Assembly (NCBI RefSeq): GCF_001039005.1
Contig: NZ_LDWR01000045.1
Span: 1-64,000 of the forward strand
Length of the DNA stretch: 64,000 nt
Direction: 5' to 3'
Origin: Burkholderia cepacia
GTDB taxonomy: Bacteria > Pseudomonadota > Gammaproteobacteria > Burkholderiales > Burkholderiaceae
Under the pieces are notes generated by a model, which saw only the letters and a program-made list of their open reading frames with translations, had not been told where the DNA came from and searched no databases. Made by a program: the position numbers and the translations under genes. How positions within the stretch are numbered: the first letter of the stretch is position 1; every line of letters begins with the position of its first letter. Shown here one piece after another: positions 9,530-20,365 of the stretch.

Positions 9530-10834
9530 TCACTTGTCCACGAGCTGTTTCGGCACCGACAGCGCGAGCAGCCCGCCGAGCACGAGGAACCCCGCGAGCA
9601 TATACATGCCCGCGTCGTTGGCGCCCGTCGCCTGCTTGAGCCAGCCCATCAGGTAGGGGCTCAGGAAGCCCGCGAGGTTGCCGATCGAGTTGATCATCGC
9701 GATGCCGGCCGCGGCGGCCGCACCGCCGAGGAACGCGGTCGGCAGGCTCCAGAACAGCGGCAGCGTGGTCAGGATGCCGATCGTCGCGAGCGTGAGGCCG
9801 AGCATCGCGAGCGCGGTCTGATGCGCCCAGATCACCGACAGCACGAGCCCGACCGCGCCGATCGCGGCGGGAATCGCGAGGTGCCAGCGGCGTTCGCGGT
9901 GCTTGTCCGCGCTGCGCGCGATCAGGATCATCGCGATCACTGCAGCCGCATACGGAATCGCCGACAGCAGGCCGATCGCGACCGTGTCGGTGACGCCTGT
10001 CGCCTTGATGATGGTCGGCAGCCAGAAGCCGACGCCGTAGAGCCCCATCACGAACGAGAAGTAGATGAGCGCCATCAGCAACACGCGCGGGCTGGCCAGT
10101 ACGGCGCCGAGCGGCAGGTCTTGCTTCGTCGCTTCTTCCGCGTCGACGTTGCGCGCGAGCAGTGCCTTTTCCTCCTCGGTCAGCCAGTTCGCCTTCGAGA
10201 TCCGGTCGTCGAGCTTGAGGAACACGACGACGCCGACCAGCACCGACGGGATGCCTTCGAGCAGGAACAGCCATTGCCAGCCGTGCCACCCGCTGATGCC
10301 GTCGAACGCCTTCAGGATGAAGCCCGAGAGCGGCCCGCCGATCACGCCGGACAGCGCGACGGCCGTCATGAAGAAGGTCGTCATCCGGCCGCGCCGGTGC
10401 GCGGGATACCAGTAGGTGAGGTAGAGGATCACGCCGGGAAAGAAGCCTGCTTCGGCGACGCCGAGCAGGAAGCGCATCACGTAGAACATCGTGGGTGTCG
10501 TGACGAACATCGTCAGGATCGAGATCACGCCCCACGTCGCCATGATCCGAGCGATCCACACGCGCGCGCCGACCTTGTGCAGGATGATGTTGCTCGGCAC
10601 CTCGAACAGGAAATAGCCGAAGAAGAAGATCCCGGCGCCGAGCCCGTAGACGGTGTCGCTCAGGTTCAGGTCGCTTGCCATCTGCAGCTTCGCGAACCCG
10701 ACGTTCACGCGGTCGAGATACGCGACCACGTAGCACAGCAGCAGGAGCGGCGTGAGCCGCCACGACACCTTGCGGTAGGTTGCTTCCTCGAACGCGCCGG
10801 ACGAGCCCGGCAGCGACTGCGTCGATGTTGCCAT
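9530..10834 (-). CDS. MFS transporter, anion:cation symporter (phthalate permease-like) family
   Basis: 434 residues with twelve evident hydrophobic segments split by a central hydrophilic loop. The N-terminal signature CYVVAYLDRVNVGFAKLQM and the following GLGAGIFFFGYFLFEVPSN are diagnostic of the ACS family that moves carboxylates such as tartrate, 4-hydroxyphenylacetate or sugar acids with protons or sodium. AGGAG precedes the ATG at 10834. It lies downstream of an SDR dehydrogenase and an aldehyde dehydrogenase on the same strand, so it probably imports the substrate that those enzymes oxidise. The substrate itself cannot be named. Confidence 0.9.
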   Translation of the reverse strand: MATSTQSLPGSSGAFEEATYRKVSWRLTPLLLLCYVVAYLDRVNVGFAKLQMASDLNLSDTVYGLGAGIFFFGYFLFEVPSNIILHKVGARVWIARIMATWGVISILTMFVTTPTMFYVMRFLLGVAEAGFFPGVILYLTYWYPAHRRGRMTTFFMTAVALSGVIGGPLSGFILKAFDGISGWHGWQWLFLLEGIPSVLVGVVVFLKLDDRISKANWLTEEEKALLARNVDAEEATKQDLPLGAVLASPRVLLMALIYFSFVMGLYGVGFWLPTIIKATGVTDTVAIGLLSAIPYAAAVIAMILIARSADKHRERRWHLAIPAAIGAVGLVLSVIWAHQTALAMLGLTLATIGILTTLPLFWSLPTAFLGGAAAAAGIAMINSIGNLAGFLSPYLMGWLKQATGANDAGMYMLAGFLVLGGLLALSVPKQLVDK

Positions 10835-10962
10835 GTTGTCTCCTGTCCTTATAGTAGTCCGGAGCCGGCGCATCGGCGCCCGATCCGGTTTCGTGAGAAG
10901 CAATACGTGAATGCCGTGCCGGCCGGTGAATCGCGACGCGGCGTGCGAACAGCCGGGTGCGG

Positions 10963-11721
10963 CTAGATGCAGCGCCCGCCGTCGACCTCGAGGCAGACGC
11001 CCGTGATGAATTCGGCCTCGTCGGACGCAAGGTAAAGTGCCGCGTTCGCGATGTCCTGCGGCGTCGAGAAGCGGCCGAGCGGGATCGTCGCGAGGAAGCG
11101 GCGGCGGTTGTCGGGCGTGTCCTCGCAGCCCATGAACTCGGTCATCAGCGCCGTTTCTCCGAGCACGGGGTTGATGCAGTTCACGCGGATGCGGTCGGCG
11201 CCGAGCTCGGCCGCGAGCGACTTGCTCGCGGTGATCATCGCGCCCTTCGTGCTGTTGTACCAGACGAGGCCCGGGCGCGGCCGTACGCCGGCCGTCGACG
11301 CGACGTTCACGAACACGCCGCCGCCCTGTTCGCGGAAGTACGGAACGAAGGTCTGCACGCACCAGAACAGGCTCTTCATGTTGACGGCGTACACGCGGTC
11401 GAATTCCGCTTCCGTGACGTCGAGCACCGGCTTGTTGCGGTGCGTGGTGCCCGCGTTGTTCACGACGATCTGCACCGAATGGAAATCGTCGAGCGCGGCC
11501 TGCAGCAGCGCGCGCCAGTCGTCGTCCTTCGACACGTCGCCGGGCACCGCGATCGCCTTGCCGCCGGCGAGCGCGATCTCGCTCGCGACGCGCTCGGCCG
11601 CCGCGCCGTTCAGGTCGTTGACGACGACGTTCGCGCCTTCGCGCGCGTAGGTCTTCGCGATGCCTTCGCCGAAACCCGAGCCGCCGCCCGTGACGATGGC
11701 CGTCTTGCCGCTCAACCGCAT
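10963..11721 (-). CDS. SDR-family NAD(P)-dependent oxidoreductase
   Basis: 252-residue classical short-chain dehydrogenase: cofactor motif TGGGSGFGEGIA near residue 11, NNAG near 90, catalytic Ser in NVASTAG, and the YNSTK active-site Tyr-Lys pair near 155-159. The Asp at the end of the second beta strand (VVVNDL) favours NAD(H). Ends with GVCLEVDGGRCI as in glucose-1-dehydrogenase-like members. AGGAG precedes the start. Sits between an aldehyde dehydrogenase and an ACS-type transporter; likely oxidises an alcohol or sugar in the same catabolic route (inference). Confidence 0.9.
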   Translation of the reverse strand: MRLSGKTAIVTGGGSGFGEGIAKTYAREGANVVVNDLNGAAAERVASEIALAGGKAIAVPGDVSKDDDWRALLQAALDDFHSVQIVVNNAGTTHRNKPVLDVTEAEFDRVYAVNMKSLFWCVQTFVPYFREQGGGVFVNVASTAGVRPRPGLVWYNSTKGAMITASKSLAAELGADRIRVNCINPVLGETALMTEFMGCEDTPDNRRRFLATIPLGRFSTPQDIANAALYLASDEAEFITGVCLEVDGGRCI

Positions 11722-11806
11722 GGTGTGTCTCCTGTGCTGGTTATGAGAGTCGTCGTGTATCGACAGGCGGCCAACCGCTGCCGGCCGCGTTTCGCGTGCC
11801 GAGCGT

Positions 11807-13246
11807 TCAGCCGTGCCGGATCGCGATCGTCTTCAACGCCGTGAAACCGTACAGCGCCTCGAAGCCTTTCTCGCGGCCATGGCCCGAGTGGCCGACGCCG
11901 CCGAACGGCAGTTCGACGCCGCCGCCCGCGCCATAGTTGTTGATGAACACCTGGCCCGCGCGCAGGCGCCGCGCGAGACGCATCTGACGTGCGCCGTCGC
12001 GCGTCCAGATGCCCGCGACGAGGCCGTACGGCGTACCGTTCGCGAGCGCGATGGCTTCGTCTTCGTCGACGAAACGCATCGCGGCGAGCACGGGGCCGAA
12101 CACTTCCTCCTGCGCGAGCCGGTGCGACGGCGGCACGTCGCGCAACAGCGCGGGTGCCTGGTAGAAGCCGCTTTCGGGCGCGTCGGCGACGACCTGCCCG
12201 TGCGCGGCCATCGGAATGCCGTCGTGCTGCGCGTCGGACAGGAAATCCCACACGCGCTGCTGCTGTTTCGCGTTGATCAGCGGGCCGCAGTCGAGATCGG
12301 CGCGGCTCGGGCCGACGCGCAGCCCGTTGAACGCGGTGGCGAGCCGTTCGACGAGCGGCTCGTACACCGCGCGCTCGATCAGCACGCGGCTGCCGGCCGA
12401 GCAGGTCTGCCCGCCGTTCTGCACGATCGCCGATACGAGCACCGGCAGCGCAGCTTCGAGATCGGCATCGGCGAACACGATCTGCGGCGACTTGCCGCCG
12501 AGTTCGAGCGTGACGGGTACGTGGTTCTCGGCCGCCATCTGCGTGACCAGCTTGCCGGTGGCCGGCGAGCCCGTAAACGAGATGTGGTCGATGCCCGGAT
12601 GGCGCGCGAGCGCGGCGCCGGCTTCATGGCCGTAGCCGGTGACGATGTTGAGCGCGCCGGCCGGCAGCCCGGCCTCGGCGGCCAGCTCGGCCACGCGCAG
12701 CACCGACAGGCACGCATCCTCGGCCGGCTTGACGACGCACGCGTTGCCGGCCGCGAGCGCCGCGCCGACGCTGCGCCCGAAGATCTGCATCGGGTAGTTC
12801 CACGGCACGATGTGGCCGGTGACGCCGTGCGGTTCGCGCACCGTCAGCACCGTGTAGCCGGCCTGATAGGGAAGGGTTTCGCCGTGCAGCTTGTCGGCGG
12901 CGCCCGCGTAGAACTCGAAGTAGCGCGCGAGCGCGGCCGCGTCGGCGCGCGCCTGCTTCAGCGGCTTGCCGGTGTCGCGTGCCTCGATCGCCGCGAGTTC
13001 CTCCAGCGAATCGGTCACGCGCGCCGACAGCCGCATCAGCACGCGGCCGCGCTCGGCGGCGCTCGCGGCGCCCCATGCGCCCGCGAATGCGTCCCGGGCC
13101 GCGGCGACCGCGCGCTCGATGTCGGGCGCGGTGCCGCGCGCGATCGTCGCGAACGGCTGGCCGTCGGACGGATCGACGACCGCGATCGTTTCCAGTTGCG
13201 CGGGCAACGTCCATTCGCCTGCGATGAAGTGCTTAGCCTCTTCCAT
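11807..13246 (-). CDS. NAD(P)-dependent aldehyde dehydrogenase
   Basis: 479 residues, the usual length for the ALDH superfamily. The NAD site [13 protein letters not shown], the catalytic Glu in [14 protein letters not shown] and the catalytic Cys in [14 protein letters not shown] are all present in order, so the enzyme should be active. Closest in feel to betaine/gamma-aminobutyraldehyde-type ALDHs, but the substrate is not determinable. AGGAGCAGGC precedes the ATG. First gene of the minus-strand ALDH-SDR-MFS set; upstream lies the hairpin-repeat cluster rather than a recognisable regulator gene. Confidence 0.92.
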   Translation of the reverse strand: MEEAKHFIAGEWTLPAQLETIAVVDPSDGQPFATIARGTAPDIERAVAAARDAFAGAWGAASAAERGRVLMRLSARVTDSLEELAAIEARDTGKPLKQARADAAALARYFEFYAGAADKLHGETLPYQAGYTVLTVREPHGVTGHIVPWNYPMQIFGRSVGAALAAGNACVVKPAEDACLSVLRVAELAAEAGLPAGALNIVTGYGHEAGAALARHPGIDHISFTGSPATGKLVTQMAAENHVPVTLELGGKSPQIVFADADLEAALPVLVSAIVQNGGQTCSAGSRVLIERAVYEPLVERLATAFNGLRVGPSRADLDCGPLINAKQQQRVWDFLSDAQHDGIPMAAHGQVVADAPESGFYQAPALLRDVPPSHRLAQEEVFGPVLAAMRFVDEDEAIALANGTPYGLVAGIWTRDGARQMRLARRLRAGQVFINNYGAGGGVELPFGGVGHSGHGREKGFEALYGFTALKTIAIRHG

Positions 13247-13260
13247 GCCTGCTCCTGTCG

Positions 13261-13445
13261 ACCCGAGTTAGCGCTTCAGCGCTTACTCGGGTCCCATGCT
13301 TCGCGGTCGACCCGATGTCGACCGGACTTTGCGCTTCAGCGCTTAGTCCGGTCCCACGCAAAGCTGTTAGCGCTTCAGCGCTTACTCGGGTCCCATGCTT
13401 CGCGGTCAACCGGCGACGGCGCTTCAGCGCTGCCGCCGATCCCAT
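13261..13445 (+). repeat. Tandem cluster of four covarying hairpin repeats
   Basis: Four copies share a GCGC-TTCA-GCGC core at 13271-13282, 13331-13342, 13370-13381 and 13419-13430. Copies 1, 2 and 4 extend to 14-base arms whose outer sequences differ but still pair: CCGAGT with ACTCGG, CGGACT with AGTCCG, and CGGCG with CGCCG. Copy 3 has lost the outer left arm. A trailer GTCCCATGC follows copies 1 and 3, and variants follow 2 and 4. An inverted single copy lies at 661-707. The cluster fills most of the space between the ALDH and ppa genes. A 70-codon minus-strand frame over it only reflects the repetition. Confidence 0.8.
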
Positions 13446-13529
13446 GCAACGCCGCCTGTCGTTCGACGGCCGGACATCCGGAACCGATTATCGCGCCGAT
13501 CGTCACCCGGATGCCACCGGTCGATTGGC

Positions 13530-13535
13530 TATAAT
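13530..13535 (+). promoter_or_regulatory. Consensus -10 element upstream of ppa
   Basis: A perfect TATAAT lies 86 bases before the ppa start. The expected -35 position does not hold a good match to TTGACA, so the promoter call rests on the -10 and on position. Confidence 0.5.
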
Positions 13536-13620
13536 GGCGCATTCCCTTGGGGGACGCCCGCGGCGCTGCATCGGTCGCGGCGCCCTGTCCCGAATTCCCA
13601 TCGACCTACAGAGAGCGCTC

Positions 13621-14148
13621 ATGAGCTTCAATCATGTTCCGGCCGGCAAGGACCTGCCGCAAGATTTCAACGTGATCATCGAGATTCCCGCCCAAAGCGA
13701 TCCGGTGAAGTATGAGGCGGACAAGGAGCTGGGTCTCCTCGTCGTCGACCGCTTCATCGGCACGGGCATGCGCTATCCGGTGAACTACGGCTACATCCCG
13801 CAGACGCTGTCGGGCGACGGCGATCCGGTCGACGTGCTGGTGATCACGCCGTTCCCGCTGCTGGCCGGCTCGATCGTGCGTTCGCGCGTGCTGGGCATGT
13901 TGCAGATGACCGACGAGTCGGGCGTCGACGCGAAGCTGGTCGCGGTGCCGCACGACAAGGTCTGCCCGATGACGGCGAACCTGAAGTCGATCGACGACGT
14001 GCCCGAGTACCTGAAGGACCAGATCAAGCACTTCTTCGAGCAATACAAGGCGCTCGAGAAGGGCAAGTGGGTGAAGGTCGAAGGCTGGGCCGGCATCGAA
14101 GCCGCGCACAAGGAAATCACCGACGGCGCCGCGAACTACAAGAAGTAA
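13621..14148 (+). CDS. ppa: Inorganic pyrophosphatase
   Basis: Hydrolyses pyrophosphate to two phosphates, pulling nucleotide polymerisation and aminoacylation forward. 175 residues, the standard family I hexameric length. The metal-binding signature [10 protein letters not shown] (D-x-D-P-x-D type) is intact near residue 66, preceded by [11 protein letters not shown]. The start at 13621 matches the family N-terminus [21 protein letters not shown]. Monocistronic: it has its own -10 element and is followed by a terminator. Confidence 0.97.
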   Translation: MSFNHVPAGKDLPQDFNVIIEIPAQSDPVKYEADKELGLLVVDRFIGTGMRYPVNYGYIPQTLSGDGDPVDVLVITPFPLLAGSIVRSRVLGMLQMTDESGVDAKLVAVPHDKVCPMTANLKSIDDVPEYLKDQIKHFFEQYKALEKGKWVKVEGWAGIEAAHKEITDGAANYKK

Positions 14149-14186
14149 GCAGCGTGCCGGCCCGACGGCCGGTTCGTGCGAAACGC

Positions 14187-14222
14187 AAACCGCGCGTGTC
14201 TCCTCAGGAGGTCGCGCGGTTT
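14187..14222. terminator. Bidirectional terminator after ppa
   Basis: AAACCGCGCG (14187-14196) pairs with CGCGCGGTTT (14213-14222) and a T-rich tract follows. The hairpin overlaps the last codons of the converging GIY-YIG gene. Confidence 0.85.
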
Positions 14223-15037
14223 TGTTTTGTGCGCGCGGTTTTCTTGCGCGCGGAAGTGGAAGCGGGCGAGGCGGTAGTGGTTAGCGTGTCCTTTGCACCC
14301 TGCGTGCGCTTGGCGCGGCGAGGGGCAACGGAAACCACGGTGGCTTCGTCGGATTTCGTGGCCGACGGACGACGGCGGGCCGGTGCGGAAGCGTCGTTGT
14401 CGCGCCCGTTCGCGACGGACTTTCCGGCAACGGCCGGTGCTTTCCTTTTCGACGCAGGGGATGCGGACGGCTTGTCGTTTTTTGCCGGTGTGCCGCGCGA
14501 CGCGGTCTTTTTCGCGACTGCATCGCCGTCGGTCTTTGCGCGTTTCGCGACCGGTGCGGCTTTGGCTGCCTTGGTGGCTTGTTTGGTCTTTGTGGCCTTG
14601 ACGGCTTTCTCGCCCTTGCCGGTCTTCGCGGTCTTCCCGGCAGCCTTTTCCGTTTCCGCCGTCTTCGTCGCGCGCTCGACGTTCTCAGCCTTTGCTTTCG
14701 CCTTCTTCCGCCCACGCGTGCCCGCCTGCAAACCGGCTGCTTCGCCGCTCTCGTCGAGCGTCACCACGACCGGCAGCACCGATTCCAGCGTACGCAACCC
14801 GGCCGCCAGTTCACGCTTCTGCACGGGCGTGAGCCGCTTCACCCAGTATTCGGCGCGCGACGCGCTCGACCGGTCGGGCAGCGGAAACGATGCGAGCACC
14901 GCGCGCGGCTTGCGCGAGCGCGTGTAGCGCGCGCCCTTGCCGGCGGCGTGCTCGTCGAAGCGCGCGGCAACGTCGGTCGTGATGCCCGTGTAGACGCTGT
15001 CGTCGGCGCATTCGATCAGATACAGAAACCAGGACAT
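14204..15037 (-). CDS. GIY-YIG nuclease-domain protein with long histone H1-like tail
   Basis: 277 residues in two distinct parts. Residues 1 to about 90 are a YhbQ/UPF0213-type GIY-YIG domain: WFLYLIECADDSVYTGIT, the Arg in TDVAARFDEH, GARYTRSRKP and the Glu in SRAEYWVKRL. Members of this family are usually only 80-110 residues long. Residues 110-277 are almost entirely Lys, Ala, Thr, Ser, Arg and Pro with KAxK/TAKT motifs, like histone H1 or bacterial Hc1-type nucleoid proteins; this part should be disordered and bind DNA non-specifically. The open frame is continuous, so the fusion looks genuine. Function inferred: a DNA-acting enzyme tethered to the nucleoid. Confidence 0.85.
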   Translation of the reverse strand: MSWFLYLIECADDSVYTGITTDVAARFDEHAAGKGARYTRSRKPRAVLASFPLPDRSSASRAEYWVKRLTPVQKRELAAGLRTLESVLPVVVTLDESGEAAGLQAGTRGRKKAKAKAENVERATKTAETEKAAGKTAKTGKGEKAVKATKTKQATKAAKAAPVAKRAKTDGDAVAKKTASRGTPAKNDKPSASPASKRKAPAVAGKSVANGRDNDASAPARRRPSATKSDEATVVSVAPRRAKRTQGAKDTLTTTASPASTSARKKTARTKQNRATS

Positions 15038-15161
15038 GGCAGGGCGGCGGGATGCGAAGCCGCCAGTGTCTCAGAAAACGCGTGCGTCAACGCCACCGGT
15101 CGCCGCGTCCGTCGCGGAAGCGGCGCTGCGAGGCGCCGGGTTCGCGCGTGGCCTGCCGCCA

Positions 15162-16340
15162 CTACTCGGTGCCGCGCCGGAACGGATCGTGTTCGCGCAA
15201 TTCGTCGACGTACGCGTGGATATGCTCGGTCTCGCGTTCGAGAAAGCGCGCGACCGCGTCCGAGAACGCCGGGTGCGCGAGCCAGTGCGCGGAGTGCGTG
15301 ACGGTCGGCAGGAAACCGCGCGCGAGCTTGTGCTCGCCCTGCGCGCCGCCTTCGAAGGTGTCGAGCCCGGCCTCGATGCAGAATTCGAGCAACTGGTAGT
15401 AGGCCGTTTCGAAATGCAGGCAGGGCACGTGCTCGATCGCCCCCCAGTAGCGGCCGTACAGCGTGCCGCCGCCATGCTCGCCACGCCGGTAGACGGCGAG
15501 CGCGCTCGCGATCGGCTTTCCGTCGGCTTCCGCGATCACGAGCAGCAGGTTCTCGGGCATCGACGCGCCGATCGCGCGGAAGAAGTCGAGGTTCAGGTAC
15601 GGGCTCGAAAAGTGCTCGCGATAGGTCTGCCGGTAGCAGCGCGAGAAGAAGCGCCAGTCGGCGTCGGTGATCCGGTCGCCGGTGAGCCGCCGGAACGTCA
15701 CGCCCGCGTCGTGCACCTTGCGCCGTTCCGCGCGAATGTTCTTGCGCTTCTTTTGCTCGAGCGTGGCGAGGAAATCGTCGAAGTGGCGGTAGCCGTCGTT
15801 GATCCAGTGGAACTGCACGCCTTCGCGCAGCATCATCCCCATCGATTCGAGGAGCCGCGCTTCGTCGCCGGTGGGGAACAGCACGTGCAGCGACGACACG
15901 TCGCTCTGCTCGGCGAACGCGAGCAGCGTGGCCGCGAGCCGGCGGCGCGCGTCGTCATCGGCCGCGAGCAGGCGCGTGCCCTGCACGGGCGTGAACGGCA
16001 CCGCGCACAGCAGCTTCGGGTAGTAGGGCAGGTTGTTGCGCTGGTACGCGTCGGCCCACGCCCAGTCGAACACGTATTCGCCGTACGAATGCTGCTTCGC
16101 GTAGACGGGCGCGGCGGCCGCGAGGCGGCCGGTGCGCTCGTCGGTCAGCGTGACAAAGTGCGGCGACCAGCCGGTATCGTCGACCGCGCAGCGCGCGACG
16201 TGCAGCGCGTCGAGGAATTCGTGGCGCAGGAACGGCGTCGGCTGCGCGTCGCGCGCGAGCAGCGCGTTCCATTCGTCGGCCGGCACCTCCGCGGGGGACG
16301 ACAGGATGCCCGTGCGATAATCGATGCGTTCGTGTTTCAA
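15162..16340 (-). CDS. DUF482 / FemAB-like GNAT-fold acyltransferase
   Basis: 392 residues matching the DUF482 family (PF04339, peptidoglycan-biosynthesis-like, GNAT fold): EWNALLARDAQPTPFLRHEFLDAL near the N-terminus, EQKKRKNIRAERR in the middle, GRYWGAIEHVPCLHFETAYYQ and FEGGAQGEHKLARGF toward the C-terminus. Members are related to FemX-type transferases, but no acceptor has been established for this group as far as I know. No signal peptide. Diverges from nadE across a 108-base gap. Confidence 0.85.
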   Translation of the reverse strand: MKHERIDYRTGILSSPAEVPADEWNALLARDAQPTPFLRHEFLDALHVARCAVDDTGWSPHFVTLTDERTGRLAAAAPVYAKQHSYGEYVFDWAWADAYQRNNLPYYPKLLCAVPFTPVQGTRLLAADDDARRRLAATLLAFAEQSDVSSLHVLFPTGDEARLLESMGMMLREGVQFHWINDGYRHFDDFLATLEQKKRKNIRAERRKVHDAGVTFRRLTGDRITDADWRFFSRCYRQTYREHFSSPYLNLDFFRAIGASMPENLLLVIAEADGKPIASALAVYRRGEHGGGTLYGRYWGAIEHVPCLHFETAYYQLLEFCIEAGLDTFEGGAQGEHKLARGFLPTVTHSAHWLAHPAFSDAVARFLERETEHIHAYVDELREHDPFRRGTE

Positions 16341-16448
16341 GCGTGAATCCGTACGTTGGATGTTGCCGGACGCGTGCCGCCGTGGCCCGCGCCCGGGACG
16401 ATTTCGTCAGCCGTTCAGGGCGCGCCGCCGGGCTGCGCCGATCCCGTC

Positions 16449-18592
<2,144 letters not shown>

Positions 18593-18645
18593 GCGCCGTA
18601 TTCGGCAGCGGGCCTTGAGTGCCAAGCCCGCCCGCCAATAAAAAA

Positions 18646-18675
18646 CGGTGCGATACCCGGTTGGGTACCGCACCG
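18646..18675 (-). terminator. Terminator, mainly for the porin transcript
   Basis: A 13-base stem (18646-18658 with 18663-18675, one mismatch) preceded on the plus strand by an A-run that becomes the T-tract for the minus-strand porin. It may also stop the converging glnB transcript. Confidence 0.8.
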
Positions 18676-18735
18676 ATACGCGCCTCTCGCAGCAGCGTGG
18701 AAAGTGTTGTCGAATCGTTGTCCGGCAGCGCCCGA

Positions 18736-19812
18736 TCAGAACAGGTGCTGGATACCGGCGTAGACGCCGGTCTGGCTGCCGCCCGGGTTCGGGTTGCCCG
18801 TCGACACGGCCGTACCTGCGCCGTTGGCGTTCAGGCCGAAGTTCGCGTTCTTGCTGTTGCGCACCGTCGCGACCTGCAGATCGAACAGCGTGCGCTTCGA
18901 GATGTTGTACGAACCGCCGACCGTGTAGATGTTCGCGTTGCCGCCGCCGTGGTTCGCGTTCACGTGATAAGCGGCCGCGATCAGCGCTGCTGCCGGCGTT
19001 GCTTGCCACGTCACACCGCCCCAGACCTGCTGGGTGCCGGTAACGCCGGCGTTCACTGCCGGGCCGCCGCTGCCGTCCGCGCGCGATGCCTGGTAGGCCG
19101 CCTGCACCTTGAACTGGCCCAGGAACACGTTTACGCCCGCGAAGTATTCACGCGAGTAGTTGAACACGTCCGAGAAGCGGCCGTTGCTGTCGCGCGTTTC
19201 GTCGTAGATGCCGCGCAACTGGAACAGCGAGTTCGTATAGGTGACCTGACCGCCCATTGCACGGCCCGGTTGGCCGGCCGTCGTGTTGCCGTTGAAGCTG
19301 GTCGAGTTCGAGAACGAGAACTGGCCGTAGAAGTCGAGGCCGTAGAACTGCGGCGACTGGTACGACACGTTGTTGCTGGTCTTGTTCCAGTTGCGGCCGC
19401 GGACGAGCGATGCGGTCGACCAGGCCGACTGGCCGAACGGGTCGAAGTCCCACACGCCGTTGGCGATCGCGAGCTCACGACCCAACAGCAGCGTACCGTA
19501 GTGGTCGTTCGAGATGCCGACCGTCGCAAAACGATCCCAGATCGAGCCGCTGAAGCCGCCGGTCATCGTGTTGAACGCGCCTTCGAGGTGGAACAGGACC
19601 TTGTTGCCGCCACCGATGTCCTCGCTACCCTTCAAGCCCCACAGGCTCGTGCCCCAGTCGCCGCTTTCCGCGCGCACTTGGTGGCCGTTTTGCAGGCCGT
19701 TCATGTACTCGATGCCTGCATCCAGGCGGCCATACAGCGTGACGCTGCTCTGCGCGTGCGCCGTCACCACCCCAGCAGCCATCAGCGCGGCCGCGACCAA
19801 AGCTTTCTTCAT
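18736..19812 (-). CDS. Gram-negative general porin (OmpC-like, trimeric)
   Basis: 358 residues from the ATG at 19812, which has GGAGGAG just upstream; an in-frame ATG at 19824 overlaps that site. Signal peptide MKKALVAAALMAAGVVTAHA, mature protein beginning QSSVTLYGRLDAGIEY, and the terminal Phe in GVYAGIQHLF required for outer-membrane assembly. This is the beta-proteobacterial porin_4 family, related to Burkholderia OpcP/Omp38. Loop 3 region carries FNTMTGGFSG. Forms a diffusion pore for small hydrophilic solutes. Preceded by a long, highly structured upstream region and followed by its own terminator. Confidence 0.93.
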   Translation of the reverse strand: MKKALVAAALMAAGVVTAHAQSSVTLYGRLDAGIEYMNGLQNGHQVRAESGDWGTSLWGLKGSEDIGGGNKVLFHLEGAFNTMTGGFSGSIWDRFATVGISNDHYGTLLLGRELAIANGVWDFDPFGQSAWSTASLVRGRNWNKTSNNVSYQSPQFYGLDFYGQFSFSNSTSFNGNTTAGQPGRAMGGQVTYTNSLFQLRGIYDETRDSNGRFSDVFNYSREYFAGVNVFLGQFKVQAAYQASRADGSGGPAVNAGVTGTQQVWGGVTWQATPAAALIAAAYHVNANHGGGNANIYTVGGSYNISKRTLFDLQVATVRNSKNANFGLNANGAGTAVSTGNPNPGGSQTGVYAGIQHLF

Positions 19813-20365
19813 CGTCTCCTCCATACCCTGTCAAAAAGTCAACCCAGAACTGCACGAGATGCCCGAAGCGACGAGCGCCGGGCAAAAGCGGGATAACCAG
19901 GGAGACCTCGTGCAGGGCCGGTAAGCGCAGCACGCGGGCAAGCGGACGGAAATGCCGTTGAGCGGTCCCGCGCACAGCCGGGTCGGCCTGCGGGGTCTCC
20001 TTGTAGTGTCGTGAAGCTAAACTACATTTCACGAACTTCGTTTTGCTACTTTGGTTACTAATTTAGCAAAAATACAATTTTGTGGCGACGGAAATCGTTG
20101 TTTGACTAACACCTGTCGCCAAATTGCCATGCAACACAGTGTGCAACAGGTGCGCCTAGGGTTCGCAACTACCGGAAAACCCTTGTCCCATAAGGGAGAC
20201 ACGAATTTTTCGAGCATGGGTCAAGGATTGCCACTATTGACGTTGCAAAAGTGTGGGCGTAAGCGCGAAAGATGCGAAATTGGTAAGTAATTCGTAATGA
20301 ATCGGCGGCCGGTTGCGGCGGCTTTCCAAGGCCTGCAACGCCCGTCCTGCAACGCGCGCCGGGTT
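19813..20365 (-). promoter_or_regulatory. 553-base gene-free, AT-rich porin upstream region with several inverted repeats
   Basis: No convincing gene. Between 20001 and 20125 the sequence turns AT-rich and carries several perfect inverted repeats: TGTAGT 20002-20007 with ACTACA 20021-20026; TCGTGAA 20009-20015 with TTCACGA 20028-20034, interleaved with the previous pair; TTTTGCTA 20041-20048 with TAGCAAAA 20064-20071; and TGGCGAC 20083-20089 with GTCGCCA 20115-20121. TGCAACA occurs twice near 20130-20147. It could hold the porin promoter, operators and a structured leader. A 79-codon frame at 20051-20290 has no recognisable features and I do not call it. Confidence 0.55.

Noticed and set aside
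13233-13445. 70-codon minus-strand frame with the repeated peptide [13 protein letters not shown]
   Set aside because: The peptide repetition is produced by the nucleotide hairpin repeats. The conserved feature is base pairing, not protein sequence.
13261-13445. Repeats considered as a CRISPR array
   Set aside because: Units are palindromic throughout with no unique spacers of constant length, and no cas genes are present.
20051-20290. 79-codon plus-strand frame in the porin upstream region
   Set aside because: Atypical codon use for this genome, no ribosome site and it covers inverted repeats; better explained as regulatory DNA.
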